From: Devosia enhydra | GTDB taxonomy: Bacteria; Pseudomonadota; Alphaproteobacteria; Rhizobiales; Devosiaceae | Direction of reading: 5' to 3' | Assembly (NCBI RefSeq): GCF_900119845.1 | Contig: NZ_FPKU01000002.1 | Location: 343,381-407,380, forward strand | DNA length: 64,000 nt | Shown: one piece after another, positions 40,317 through 49,009 of the stretch | Layout of the letters: every line of letters begins with the position of its first letter | Position numbering within the stretch: position 1 is the stretch's first letter | The notes under the pieces: model-generated | Told to the model about the DNA's origin: nothing | The model's database searches: none | Seen by the model: only the letters and a program-made list of their open reading frames with translations | Translations under genes and position numbers: made by a program

Positions 40317-41309
40317 ATGCTCAGAGCCTTTTTCTGCCGCCACGGGCTTCTCGTCGAGGATACGGCGCCCGGGGCCACCGGGGCCGCCGACTGGGTGTGG
40401 ATCGACCTGCTCAATCCCACGACCGAGGAAGATCGGCAGGTCGAGAGCTGGCTGGGCATCGCCATTCCCTCGCGCGACGAGATGCAGGAGATCGAGCTCT
40501 CATCGCGTCTCTATCAGGAGGCCGGGGCCGAGTTCATGACCATGACGGCGCTGGCCAATCTCGACAGCGACGAGCCGGTTAAGGCGCCTGTGACGTTCAT
40601 CCTCAAGGCCCGCACGCTCGTCACCGTGCGCTGGGCCGATCCGCGCCCCTTCACCGCCTATCGCAATCGCGCCCAGCGCCAGCAGGAGACGCTTTCGGGC
40701 GATGGCGAGCAGGTGATGGTGGGCCTGCTCGAAGCCCTGGGCGACCGCACCGCCGATGCGCTCGAACGCGTCGGCGACGAGATCGACCAGCTCTCGCGCC
40801 GCGTTTTCGGCAACAAGACACGCAAGGTCAGCAAGAAGACCGAGGATCTGCGCACTCTCATCGAGCAGATCGGGCGCAAGGCCGAGATGCTGACCCTCGT
40901 CAAGGAAAGCCTCGTCAGCATGGGGCGGCTCTCCTCCTATCACGTGGCCGTCGAGCCGCAGGGCCGCCGCATCGGGCCGGCCGGCAAGGAGGCTAAATCC
41001 CTGCTCAAGGCGGTGCAGCGCGATGCGGCGGCGCTGGGCGAGCACGCTAACACCCTGATCGGGCGGCTGAGTTTCCTCCTCGATGCGACGCTGGGGCTGA
41101 TCAATCTCGAGCAGAACGGCATCATCAAGATCTTCTCGGTGGCGGCCGTGGTCTTCCTGCCGCCCACCCTCGTCGCCTCGATCTACGGCATGAATTTCGA
41201 GATCATGCCCGAGCTCTCATGGCCCTTCGGCTACCCCTTCGCGCTGGGGCTGATGGTGCTCTCGGCGGCGCTGCCCTACCTCTTCTTCAAGCGCAAGGGC
41301 TGGCTCTGA
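40317..41309 (+). CDS. CorA-family divalent cation transporter
   Basis: 330 aa from the ATG at 40317, 6 bp after GGGAGA. A long cytoplasmic domain (EIELSSRLYQEAGAEFMTMT, then helical DALERVGDEIDQLSRRVFGN) leads to two C-terminal helices. The first ends with the signature IYGMNFEIMPEL (GMN pore motif), and the tail is basic (FFKRKGWL). Mg2+, Co2+ or Ni2+ flux through a pentamer is the family role; ZntB-type zinc export is an alternative. Separated from the preceding gene by a 1.1-kb repeat-rich gap. Confidence 0.92.
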   Translation: MLRAFFCRHGLLVEDTAPGATGAADWVWIDLLNPTTEEDRQVESWLGIAIPSRDEMQEIELSSRLYQEAGAEFMTMTALANLDSDEPVKAPVTFILKARTLVTVRWADPRPFTAYRNRAQRQQETLSGDGEQVMVGLLEALGDRTADALERVGDEIDQLSRRVFGNKTRKVSKKTEDLRTLIEQIGRKAEMLTLVKESLVSMGRLSSYHVAVEPQGRRIGPAGKEAKSLLKAVQRDAAALGEHANTLIGRLSFLLDATLGLINLEQNGIIKIFSVAAVVFLPPTLVASIYGMNFEIMPELSWPFGYPFALGLMVLSAALPYLFFKRKGWL

Positions 41310-41332
41310 CGGCGCGGGCGGGAGGCGGAGGC

Positions 41333-42604
41333 ATGGCACGGATCGGGATCATCGGGGCGGGGCCAGCCGGGCTCATGGCGGCCGAAACCCTTGCCTGCCA
41401 TGGGCACGCGGTCATCGTTTACGATGCCATGCCCACGGTGGCGCGCAAGTTCCTGATGGCCGGCAAGTCGGGGCTCAACATCACCCATGCCGAGCCCCAC
41501 GAGCGGCTGGTCACCCGCTACGGGCCCGCCGCGCCCCGCCTGCGCGACGCCCTCGATGGCTTCACCGCAGCCGACCTCACCGCCTGGTGCACGGAGCTCG
41601 GCATCGAGACCTTCGTGGGCTCCTCGGGCCGTGTCTTTCCCACCGCGATGAAGGCCTCGCCCTTGCTGCGGGCCTGGCTCGGGCGACTGGCGGAGCAGGG
41701 CGTCGCCGTAAAGACGCGCCATCGCTGGACGGGATTTGCCGGCTCCGCCCTGCTGTTCGAGACCCCTGCGGGGCCAACGGAAGAGCGTTTCGATGCCGTG
41801 CTCCTCGCCCTTGGCGGCGCCAGCTGGCCGCGGCTGGGCTCGGATGCCGTCTGGGTGCCGTGGCTCAGGGCAAAGGGCGTCGCGATTGCGCCCTTCCAGC
41901 CCGCCAATTGCGGCTTTCGCGTTCCCTGGAGCCCGATCTTTGCCGAGCGCTTCGCCGGGGCGCCGGTCAAGTCCGTGCGGGTCACGGGCGATGCCGCTGC
42001 GGGCGAATTCGTCGTCACCGCCTCGGGCATCGAGGGCAGCCTCGTCTATGCCCATTCGGCGCGCCTGCGCGAAAGGCTCGCGGCCGAAGGCACCGCCACC
42101 CTCACGCTCGATCTCGCCCCCGACCGTCCCCTCGAGCGGCTCGCCGCTGAATTTGCCCGCCAGCCGCGCCAGGCGAGCTTTGCCAACCGCCTGCGCAAGG
42201 GCGCCCGTCTCGAGGGCGTCAAGGCCGGGCTGGTGCGTGAATGCGTCCCCAACGCGGCCGGGCTCGACGCCTCGGCCCTTGCCCATGCCATCAAGCACCT
42301 GCCGCTGCCGCTTACCGCCACCCAGCCCATCGACAGGGCGATTTCCTCGGCCGGCGGCATCGTCTGGGACGGCGTCGATCCGCGCTTCATGCTGAGGGCG
42401 CTGCCGGGAATCTTCGTTGCCGGCGAGATGCTGGACTGGGAGGCACCGACCGGTGGCTACCTCCTCACCGCCTCCATGGCCACCGGCCGCGCCGCCGCGC
42501 TCGGGCTGCTCGACTGGTTGGCAGAGGATGGGCCCGGGGGAACCTCGCGGTCGGAGCCACGTCCTTCCCTTGCGCCCGATGCCGGCGCAGGGAGCCCGAA
42601 ATGA
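41333..42604 (+). CDS. TIGR03862/HI0933-like FAD-dependent oxidoreductase
   Basis: 423 aa from the ATG at 41333, after GGAGGCGGAG. N-terminal FAD site RIGIIGAGPAGLMAAETLAC, then RKFLMAGKSGLNITHAEP (the lysine-glycine-rich motif typical of this family) and the C-terminal FAD site FVAGEMLDWEAPTGGYLLT. YhiN/BaiN-like flavoproteins are in the wider family, but the physiological substrate is unknown. Overlaps the next small gene by 4 bp. Confidence 0.88.
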   Translation: MARIGIIGAGPAGLMAAETLACHGHAVIVYDAMPTVARKFLMAGKSGLNITHAEPHERLVTRYGPAAPRLRDALDGFTAADLTAWCTELGIETFVGSSGRVFPTAMKASPLLRAWLGRLAEQGVAVKTRHRWTGFAGSALLFETPAGPTEERFDAVLLALGGASWPRLGSDAVWVPWLRAKGVAIAPFQPANCGFRVPWSPIFAERFAGAPVKSVRVTGDAAAGEFVVTASGIEGSLVYAHSARLRERLAAEGTATLTLDLAPDRPLERLAAEFARQPRQASFANRLRKGARLEGVKAGLVRECVPNAAGLDASALAHAIKHLPLPLTATQPIDRAISSAGGIVWDGVDPRFMLRALPGIFVAGEMLDWEAPTGGYLLTASMATGRAAALGLLDWLAEDGPGGTSRSEPRPSLAPDAGAGSPK

Positions 42605-42906
42605 CAGAAACGCCCGAACAGCTGCGCCAGCGGATCGACAAAGGCGAGACCCGCGACAAGGTCGATTTCCCCGATCCCGCCGCCGTCCCGCTCACCGCCG
42701 ATGCCGAGGCCGCCGGATTTCCGCCCGACCGGCAGGAGCTCGCCCTTGAGGCCAACGCGCTGCCGCGAGGCGGCACCGGCCGCGCCCCCGCAGCCGATCC
42801 GCGCCCCACGCGCAGCATCTTCCCGCTGCGCTACGTGCTGATCGCAGCCGGCATCCTCGTTGTGGCGCTGCTCGTCATGATGGCCGCCCTGCGTCCGGGG
42901 CCGTAA
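42601..42906 (+). CDS. Small protein with C-terminal membrane anchor
   Basis: 101 aa. Soluble N-terminal 70 residues (EQLRQRIDKGETRDKVDFPD, with a conserved-looking Lys/Asp-rich start and a PAAVPL segment) followed by one helix (YVLIAAGILVVALLVMMAAL). Coupled to the flavoprotein gene (ATGA). Its last 32 bp overlap the end of the convergent PAP2 gene. Function unknown. Confidence 0.72.
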   Translation: MTETPEQLRQRIDKGETRDKVDFPDPAAVPLTADAEAAGFPPDRQELALEANALPRGGTGRAPAADPRPTRSIFPLRYVLIAAGILVVALLVMMAALRPGP

Positions 42907-43672
42907 AGCCCTCGGCACTGTCCCCGGCAGCCTGCGCGGCGCTATCATGATGGGCCGGCGCGTCGACCTTGCCCAGGCGCCGCAGCACGATGGCCACCGC
43001 GCTACAGAACAGCGCCCAGGCGGCACCGATCGACCAGCCGGCCAGCACGTCGCTGGGATAATGGACGCCCATGAAGACCCGGCTCGTACCCACCAGCAGC
43101 GTCAGGAGGATGGCTGCGCTCACCGCGAAGATCTGCAGCCGCCGATTGGGCGCGATGCCGGCGAGGATGGCGCCGAGCGTCAGGAACGTCACCGCCGAGA
43201 GCATTGCATGCCCGCTCGGAAAACTTGCCGTAAACTGGTGCGACATCACGGCGAGGTCGGGACGGGGCCTGTCATAGCCCATCTTGAGCACGGTGCTGAG
43301 AAGGGTTCCGCCAAGCACCGAGACGAGGATCAGCACCGCCGATGACCGCTTGCCCGCCATCAGCAGATAGCCGCAGGCCGCCACCACCACGATCCCCAGC
43401 ACCGCGAAGCTGCCGAGCGCGGTGATGTCGCGCACCATCTCATGCACCCAGGCCGGACCGATGACATTGTCGAGATTGCCGGGATCGCGGAAGGCCATGA
43501 GGATGGCCGTGTCGAAAGCTTCGAGGCCGCCCTCGCCCATTTCGTCGGCGATCTGCAGGAAGGCGAGCAGCAAGCCCGTGACGATGGCCATGGCCGCCAG
43601 CAGCGGCGCTTCGCCGGTGATGAAGGCCCGGACCCGCCTGGCGTGATGCGATTCGACGATTTTGTGGAACAT
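42875..43672 (-). CDS. PAP2-family phosphatase
   Basis: 265 aa from the ATG at 43672. All three PAP2 motifs are present: KMGYDRPRPD (KxxxxxRP), SFPSGHAM (PSGH), and SRVFMGVHYPSDV (SRxxxxxHxxxD). Five or six membrane helices, first EAPLLAAMAIVTGLLLAFLQ. Dephosphorylates phosphatidate, undecaprenyl-PP or similar lipid phosphates at the periplasmic face. Divergent from the diacylglycerol-kinase-like gene (95-bp gap). Confidence 0.92.
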   Translation of the reverse strand: MFHKIVESHHARRVRAFITGEAPLLAAMAIVTGLLLAFLQIADEMGEGGLEAFDTAILMAFRDPGNLDNVIGPAWVHEMVRDITALGSFAVLGIVVVAACGYLLMAGKRSSAVLILVSVLGGTLLSTVLKMGYDRPRPDLAVMSHQFTASFPSGHAMLSAVTFLTLGAILAGIAPNRRLQIFAVSAAILLTLLVGTSRVFMGVHYPSDVLAGWSIGAAWALFCSAVAIVLRRLGKVDAPAHHDSAAQAAGDSAEGFTAPDAGRPS

Positions 43673-43767
43673 GTGACGCTTTACCCCAGTTTTGCGCGCA
43701 ACGCCCGAGGGTCGACACACGTTCCTTGGGCCAACCGAGATGATCCTTCCGGGATGGAGCCATTTGG

Positions 43768-44718
43768 ATGGAGCCGACGACCGTGCAGAACAAGTCGTAT
43801 CACGTCCTGCTCAACGCAAGCGCCGGGACCGCCAATGCCACCGGCGTCACCGCCGCCGAACTCGAGCAGCTGTTTGCCGCGCAGGGCCTTGCCGCAACCA
43901 TCGATGACCGGCGCGACCTGCCGCTCGACCGGCGCATCGCCGAAGCGGTCAAGGGCAAGGCCGATGTCATCGTGGCAGCGGGTGGCGACGGAACGATCAC
44001 CGCGCTGGCCGGTGCGCTGGTCGACAGCGACAAGAGCCTCGCCATCCTGCCGCTCGGCACCGTCAACGCCCTCGCCAAGGACCTGCATGTGCCCCTCGAC
44101 CTGCCCGGGGCCGTCGCTGCGCTGGCGACGGGGGAAACCCATCGCATCGATGTGGGCGAGGTCAATGGCCGGATCTTCCTCCACAAGGTGGTCATCGGGG
44201 TCATTCCGGGCGTCGCGGCGGGTCGCGAGCGCATCAGGGGGCGGGAAGACACGACGGCCAAGTTCGGCTTCCTGCTCTATTTCTTCCGCCGGCTGGCGCG
44301 GGCGCGGCGCATGGCGGTCGCCATCGAGGCCGATAACGGGCCCCGGCGCATCGAACGGGCCCAGGCCATCGCTGTAGCGTCCAACTCCTATGACGAGGGC
44401 ATGGGCCAGTTCTTTTCCCGCAGCAGCCTCGACCAGGGCACGCTGACGCTCTACGTCGTCCACCATCTCACCATCACCGATGTTTTCCGCCTCACCACCC
44501 GCATGCTGCTCGGGCGCTGGCAGGATGACGAGGCGCTGACCATCGATACGGTCGAGGCGGTGTCGATCACCACGCACAAGAAGCTGCTCAAGGTGATGCT
44601 GGACGGGGAAATCGAAACCGTGCACACGCCCCTCGATTTCCGCATCCGCCAGAAGGCGTTGAGCGTCATCGTGCCGGCCGAAACGGCCATCGATATCGGA
44701 GCCGCCAAGGCCGCATGA
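43768..44718 (+). CDS. Diacylglycerol kinase catalytic-domain (DagK/YegS-like) protein
   Basis: 316 aa. N-terminal nucleotide-binding part with VIVAAGGDGTITALAGALVD (GGDGT motif) and LAILPLGTVNALAKDLHVPL; C-terminal beta-sandwich with QAIAVASNSYDEGMGQFFSR. Phosphorylates diacylglycerol, sphingosine-like or other lipids. Together with the PAP2 gene opposite and the phosphoesterase downstream it forms a lipid-phosphate group. Confidence 0.9.
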   Translation: MEPTTVQNKSYHVLLNASAGTANATGVTAAELEQLFAAQGLAATIDDRRDLPLDRRIAEAVKGKADVIVAAGGDGTITALAGALVDSDKSLAILPLGTVNALAKDLHVPLDLPGAVAALATGETHRIDVGEVNGRIFLHKVVIGVIPGVAAGRERIRGREDTTAKFGFLLYFFRRLARARRMAVAIEADNGPRRIERAQAIAVASNSYDEGMGQFFSRSSLDQGTLTLYVVHHLTITDVFRLTTRMLLGRWQDDEALTIDTVEAVSITTHKKLLKVMLDGEIETVHTPLDFRIRQKALSVIVPAETAIDIGAAKAA

Positions 44719-45536
44719 AGATCCTGCATATCTCAGACCTACATTTCGGCCATCACGACCCCTTGCTGGCCGAAGGCTTTGCTGCCGACATCAACGCCCA
44801 GGCGCCCGATCTCGTGGTGGCGAGCGGGGATTTCACCCAGGTCGGCACCCGCAAGGAATTCCGCCAGGCGCGCGCCTTCCTCGATACCCTCACCGCGCCC
44901 GTCTTTGCCGTGCCGGGCAATCACGACGTGCCGGCGGTCAATATCCTGCGCCGCTTCCTCGACCCCTATGGGCTATACCGCCACTATATCGCCCGCGAGA
45001 CCGAGCCGTTCCTCGAGATGGACGGCGTGGTGCTGGTGGGCATGCGCACGTCGCGGCGCGCCCGGCTCGAATGGAACTGGGGGCACGGCACGATTTCGCG
45101 CGACCAGCTCGAGGATCTCGAGGAGCGTTTCTCCAGGGCCTCGCCCAATGCCGTGCGGGTGATCGTGGCGCATCATCCCCTGCTCTTTCCCACCGAGCCG
45201 ATGATGCAGAAGACCAAGCGGGTGAAGCGGGCCGACGAGGCGCTCGAATGCTTCGCGCGGCTCGGGGTTCGGCTGGTGCTTTCAGGCCATTTCCACCTGT
45301 CCTATGTGCGCCGGCACACGGAAAACGCCCGCGAGGGCGAGCCTCTGGGGCTGAGCCAGTCGACGGTGGCGCCCATCCTCGTGGCACAGGCGTCGTCTGC
45401 CATTTCCACCCGGTTGCGGGGCGAATCCAACGCCTACAACCTCATCGATATCGGGCCGGGAGCGATCAATATCCTCGTGCGCGAATGGCGCGATGGCGCC
45501 TGGCGCACGCGCGACAAGGCGAGCGAACCGGTCTGA
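44715..45536 (+). CDS. Calcineurin-like metallophosphoesterase
   Basis: 273 aa. Complete metal-ligand set: HISDLHFGHHD (DxH), VVASGDFTQVG (GD), VPGNHDVPAVN (GNHD), IVAHHPLLFPT (H), LVLSGHFHLSY (GHxH). Resembles CpdA/Icc-type 3',5'-cNMP phosphodiesterases, but the substrate may be a nucleotide or lipid phosphate. Overlaps the kinase gene by 4 bp (ATGA). Confidence 0.9.
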   Translation: MKILHISDLHFGHHDPLLAEGFAADINAQAPDLVVASGDFTQVGTRKEFRQARAFLDTLTAPVFAVPGNHDVPAVNILRRFLDPYGLYRHYIARETEPFLEMDGVVLVGMRTSRRARLEWNWGHGTISRDQLEDLEERFSRASPNAVRVIVAHHPLLFPTEPMMQKTKRVKRADEALECFARLGVRLVLSGHFHLSYVRRHTENAREGEPLGLSQSTVAPILVAQASSAISTRLRGESNAYNLIDIGPGAINILVREWRDGAWRTRDKASEPV

Positions 45537-45549
45537 CGCTGCACCCGTT

Positions 45550-45571
45550 TCTTGTCATACAGCACGACAAG
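45550..45571. promoter_or_regulatory. Candidate GntR/MatR operator upstream of the malonyl-CoA synthetase gene
   Basis: CTTGTC (45551-45556) and GACAAG (45566-45571) form an inverted repeat; the strand TCTTGTCATACAGCACGA (45550-45567) resembles the MatR operator remembered as TCTTGTA/TACACGA from rhizobial mat operons. It shares TTCTTGT with the minus strand of the site at 48931-48949. 88 bp before the ATG. Confidence 0.45.
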
Positions 45572-45658
45572 AGACGGCGAATCAGGGCCTATCGCCAAAA
45601 GCGCGCAAAGCGCCGCAGGCCCGGTCCGGCGAGCGGCGAAACGGCAGGGAGGCGAGCG

Positions 45659-47161
45659 ATGGGGTCTTATCTTTACGAACGGCTGACGGCAGGAGCACAG
45701 GGCGAGGCTCCGGCACTGCTGCTGGCCGGCGGGCAGGTTCTGAGCCATGCCGATCTCGCCGCGGCGGCCGGCCGCTATGCCAATGCCCTCGTCAGACTGG
45801 GGGTGAAGCCGGGCGATCGGGTCGCCGCGCAGCTCGAAAAGTCCCCTGAAGTCGTGATGCTCTATCTCGGCTGCCTCAGGGCCGGCGCGGTCTTCCTGCC
45901 GCTCAACACCGCCTATACGCCGGCGGAGATCGGCTATTTCCTCGGCGATGCGACGCCTTCCGTCTTCGTCTGCGATCCGGCCCGCGAAGTGGAGATGGCG
46001 GCCGTTGCCGGCGGCGCCAGGATCGTGACGCTCGGGCGCAAGGGCGATGGCACGCTGGCCGACCTCGCCGACGGCCAGGCCGAGACTTTTGCCGATATCG
46101 ATCGCGGGCCGCAGGACCTGGCGGCGATCCTTTACACCTCGGGCACCACCGGGCGTTCCAAGGGCGCGATGCTGACGCAGGCCAATCTGGCCAGCAACGC
46201 CGAAACGCTGGTGGATTACTGGCGTATCACCGCCAATGACATCCTCATTCACGCCCTGCCGATCTACCACATCCACGGGTTGTTCGTTGCCCTCAACACC
46301 CTGCTGATGGCGGGTGGGGCGATGCATTTCCTCTCCCGCTTCGATGCCGGCAAAGTCTTGGGACTGATGGATCGCGCGACCATCCTCATGGGGGTGCCCA
46401 CCTTCTATGTCCGCCTGCTCGACGAGCGCGGACTGACCCCGCAAGCCGTTGGCAAGATGCGGCTTTTCGTTTCCGGGTCGGCGCCGCTCCTCGCCGAGAC
46501 GCACCGCGCCTGGCAGGAGCGCACCGGGGAAGCCATTCTCGAGCGCTATGGCATGACCGAGACGGGGATGAACACCTCAAACCCCTATGAGGGCGAGCGC
46601 ATTCCCGGCAGCGTCGGGTTTCCCCTGCCCGGCGTTGATCTGCGCATCGCCGATCCCGAGACCGGCAAGGTGCTCGGGACGGGCGAGATCGGGGGCATCG
46701 AGGTCAAGGGGCCCAATGTCTTTGCCGGCTATTGGAACATGCCCGAAAAGACCGCCGCCGAGTTCCGGACGGACGGGTTTTTCATCACCGGAGATCTCGG
46801 GAAGATCGACGAGAAGGGCTATGTCCATATCGTGGGGCGCGCCAAGGACCTCGTGATCAGCGGGGGACTGAACGTCTATCCCATTGAAGTGGAAGCCGAA
46901 ATCGATGCGCTGCCGGGCGTCGTGGAAAGCGCCGTGATCGGGTTGAGCCACAAGGATTTCGGCGAGGCGGTGACGGCCGTCATCGTGCCCGAAAAGGGCG
47001 CGGCGCGCGACGAAAAGGCCGTGATCGCGGCGGTTTCAGGTCGGCTGGCGAAGTTCAAATGCCCCAAGCGGGTGCTGTTCGTCGATGCTTTGCCGCGCAA
47101 TGCCATGGGCAAGGTTCAGAAGGCCGAGCTGCGCCGGATGTTTGCCGCCCTCTACGACTGA
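45659..47161 (+). CDS. matB: Malonyl-CoA synthetase-like AMP-forming ligase
   Basis: 500 aa, matching MatB length. ANL-superfamily motifs: AAILYTSGTTGRSKGAML (P-loop), LERYGMTETGMNTSNPYE (A5; the MTETGMNTSNP stretch is characteristic of malonate/methylmalonate ligases), DGFFITGDLGKIDEKGYVHI (A7), and PRNAMGKVQKAEL with the C-terminal catalytic Lys (A10). Activates malonate or a methyl-branched homologue to its CoA ester with ATP. GGGAGG lies 7 bp before the ATG at 45659. No malonyl-CoA decarboxylase (matA) gene is adjacent; the next gene is a PEP-mutase-family lyase. Confidence 0.85.
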   Translation: MGSYLYERLTAGAQGEAPALLLAGGQVLSHADLAAAAGRYANALVRLGVKPGDRVAAQLEKSPEVVMLYLGCLRAGAVFLPLNTAYTPAEIGYFLGDATPSVFVCDPAREVEMAAVAGGARIVTLGRKGDGTLADLADGQAETFADIDRGPQDLAAILYTSGTTGRSKGAMLTQANLASNAETLVDYWRITANDILIHALPIYHIHGLFVALNTLLMAGGAMHFLSRFDAGKVLGLMDRATILMGVPTFYVRLLDERGLTPQAVGKMRLFVSGSAPLLAETHRAWQERTGEAILERYGMTETGMNTSNPYEGERIPGSVGFPLPGVDLRIADPETGKVLGTGEIGGIEVKGPNVFAGYWNMPEKTAAEFRTDGFFITGDLGKIDEKGYVHIVGRAKDLVISGGLNVYPIEVEAEIDALPGVVESAVIGLSHKDFGEAVTAVIVPEKGAARDEKAVIAAVSGRLAKFKCPKRVLFVDALPRNAMGKVQKAELRRMFAALYD

Positions 47162-47195
47162 CCCGCCTTTCGTAGACTTGTGTGCGCAGGTTGCG

Positions 47196-47214
47196 ATCCT
47201 GTATGCAGGATTGG
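47196..47214. promoter_or_regulatory. Palindromic operator upstream of the lyase gene
   Basis: ATCCTG (47196-47201), TATG, CAGGAT (47206-47211). The stretch TGTATGCAGGATTGG (47200-47214) is the exact reverse complement of 48931-48945 in the GntR/tripartite-transporter promoter region, so the two sites probably bind the same GntR-type regulator. Confidence 0.6.
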
Positions 47215-47267
47215 AGCCCGCGTGCGCCTGAGACACGTGAATATCTGTGCAATCGGAGAAGATTCAC

Positions 47268-48167
47268 GTGACCGACCGCCGCCGCCGCTTCCGGGACCTC
47301 GTCGCCGCGCCCGACATGCTGGTGATGCCGGGCGCCTATGACGGGCTCTCGGCCCACATCATCGAGGCAGCCGGCTTCCCGGCCATCACGGCGGGCGGCT
47401 ATGCCGGCATCGGCTCGATGATGGGCGAGCCCGATGGCGGGCAGTCCAACATGCGCGACATGGCCGATCACTATGGCCGCATCGTCGATGCGGTCTCGGT
47501 GCCGGTCTATATCGATGCCGATACCGGCTTCGGCGGCGTCCACAATGTCGCAAAGGCGGTCAGGGCCTTCGAGCGGACCGGGGCGGCGGGGCTGTTCTTT
47601 TCCGACCAGGTCTTCCCCAATCGCTGCGGCTACCTGCCGGGCAAGGAGGTCGTGCCGGTCGAAACCATGCTGGCCCGGATCATGGCCGCCCTCGATGCCC
47701 GCACCGATGAGAACTTCTTTATCGGCACGCGCACCGACTGCCTGTCGCTGACCGGGCTCGACGACGCGATCGTGCGCTGCCAGCTCTTTGTCGAAGCCGG
47801 CGTCGACATGGCCAAGCCGCAGGGCGCCGATACGCGCGAGCAGATCGCCCGTTCGATCGCCGAAATCCCCGGCCCGCATTTCGCAACCCTGTCGCAGGCG
47901 GCCGGCCGGCATCCGACCGGACTGGCCGGCATGCGCGAACTGGGCGTTGCGGCGGTGACGCTGCCCTCGATCTCGCTCTTTGCCGCCGCCCAGGGGGTGC
48001 GCAACGCCATTGGAAGCCTTGCGGAGACCGGGTCGGTCGACGCACTGGGCGATGCCCTGATGCCGCTGCCCGATTATTACGCGCTGGTGGGTCTCAAGGC
48101 CTTCCAGGAGCGGGAAAAGAGCTATGACGATCGGGCCGCCGACCTCGTCGCGCGTTCGGGACGATGA
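47268..48167 (+). CDS. Isocitrate lyase/PEP mutase family protein (carboxylate lyase or oxaloacetate decarboxylase)
   Basis: 299 aa from the GTG at 47268, 9 bp after GGAG; a GTG at 47247 adds seven residues but lacks a ribosome-binding site. TIM-barrel superfamily: LVMPGAYDGLSAHIIEAAGF, VPVYIDADTGFGGVHNVAKA (Mg-binding Asp residues), and the gating loop FPNRCGYLPGKEVVP. The Cys in RCG is typical of the lyase members (isocitrate, 2-methylisocitrate, 2,3-dimethylmalate lyases). Likely cleaves a 2-hydroxy di- or tricarboxylate to pyruvate or glyoxylate plus an acid; plain oxaloacetate decarboxylation is possible. Flanked by the ligase and by a convergent GntR gene 6 bp away. Confidence 0.82.
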   Translation: MTDRRRRFRDLVAAPDMLVMPGAYDGLSAHIIEAAGFPAITAGGYAGIGSMMGEPDGGQSNMRDMADHYGRIVDAVSVPVYIDADTGFGGVHNVAKAVRAFERTGAAGLFFSDQVFPNRCGYLPGKEVVPVETMLARIMAALDARTDENFFIGTRTDCLSLTGLDDAIVRCQLFVEAGVDMAKPQGADTREQIARSIAEIPGPHFATLSQAAGRHPTGLAGMRELGVAAVTLPSISLFAAAQGVRNAIGSLAETGSVDALGDALMPLPDYYALVGLKAFQEREKSYDDRAADLVARSGR

Positions 48168-48173
48168 ACGGGT

Positions 48174-48857
48174 TCAGGCCGGGCCGCTTCCCGCCTGCCT
48201 TGCCTGCACATCCATCTGGAGCGAGGCGATGAAGTCGGAGAACTGCTCGCCCTGGATGATGATGTGGTTGCGCAGCACCTCGCTCGCCTTCTCGCCATCC
48301 ATGGCGAAGATGGCATCGACGATCTGCTGATGCTCGGCAAAGGAAATATGCATGCGGTTGCGAAACCGCTGCCGCAGCCGCCGATAGGGCTTGAGCCGGC
48401 GATGCAGGGCGGTCGCCTGCTCGCGCAGGAACTCGTTGTGGCTCGCCGCATAGATGGCGAAGTGGAAGGCCTCGTTCTCTTCGTAATAGCGGGCGCTGTC
48501 ATTGCGCTCGACCGCATCGGCGCAGGCGGCGTGCCGCTCCGAGATCAGGGCACGATCGGCATCGGTGTGGCGGCGCGCGGCGAGGCGGCCGGCCATGCTC
48601 TCATACTCGGCCATGACCTCGAACATCTGGATCAGCCGCTCAGTGCCGATCTGGGCGACGATGGCGCCCCGACGCGGCCGGATCTCGACCAGCCCCATCG
48701 AGGCCAGCTGCATCAGGGCCTCGCGCACCGGGGTGCGCGACACCCCGAAGCGTTCGGCAAGGGAGAGCTCGTCCAGCCTCTGGCCCGGCAGGTACTGCCC
48801 GCCGATGATCTCGCCCTCGATCTGGTCGCGAAGGCTGTTGCGTGAGGTCTTGGTCAA
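48174..48857 (-). CDS. GntR/FadR-subfamily (FCD) transcriptional regulator
   Basis: 227 aa from TTG at 48857, 5 bp after AGGAG; an ATG at 49010 would add 51 atypical residues and run over the divergent promoter. Winged HTH: NSLRDQIEGEIIGGQYLPGQ, then ELSLAERFGVSRTPVREALM (canonical GntR VSRTPVREAL). The C-terminal FCD domain of helices has ENEAFHFAIYAASHNEFL and HQQIVDAIFAMDGEKA with metal-binding His residues. Likely binds the repeated TGTATGCAGGATTGG motif and responds to a carboxylic acid. Confidence 0.9.
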   Translation of the reverse strand: MTKTSRNSLRDQIEGEIIGGQYLPGQRLDELSLAERFGVSRTPVREALMQLASMGLVEIRPRRGAIVAQIGTERLIQMFEVMAEYESMAGRLAARRHTDADRALISERHAACADAVERNDSARYYEENEAFHFAIYAASHNEFLREQATALHRRLKPYRRLRQRFRNRMHISFAEHQQIVDAIFAMDGEKASEVLRNHIIIQGEQFSDFIASLQMDVQARQAGSGPA

Positions 48858-48930
48858 GGCGGCTCCTGTCCGTCTGGCCGGGCTAAGGCGATGCCCCCAT
48901 TCATAGGCGGCTTGATTTGCCACGTCAAAA

Positions 48931-48949
48931 CCAATCCTGCATACAAGAA
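48931..48949. promoter_or_regulatory. GntR operator between the GntR and tripartite-transporter genes
   Basis: CCAATCCTGCATACAAGAA. Its first 15 bases recur exactly, inverted, at 47200-47214. It lies 12 bp upstream of a strong -35 box for the transporter operon and 74 bp upstream of the GntR start. Confidence 0.6.
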
Positions 48950-48960
48950 CGGCGATTATG

Positions 48961-48988
48961 TTGACATGAATGCCGTGCAGTGCATAAT
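48961..48988 (+). promoter_or_regulatory. Sigma-70 promoter of the tripartite transporter operon
   Basis: TTGACA (48961-48966), 16-bp spacer, CATAAT (48983-48988). Start of transcription expected near 48995, leaving a very short leader before GGAGG (48996-49000). Confidence 0.65.
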
Positions 48989-49009
48989 CAACCGCGGAGG
49001 TCTTCGACA

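Noticed and set aside
39819-40343. 174-aa minus-strand frame (and several others) in the OMP-CorA gap
   Set aside because: No ribosome-binding site, no family resemblance, rich in Pro/Ser/Arg from repeats and hairpins.
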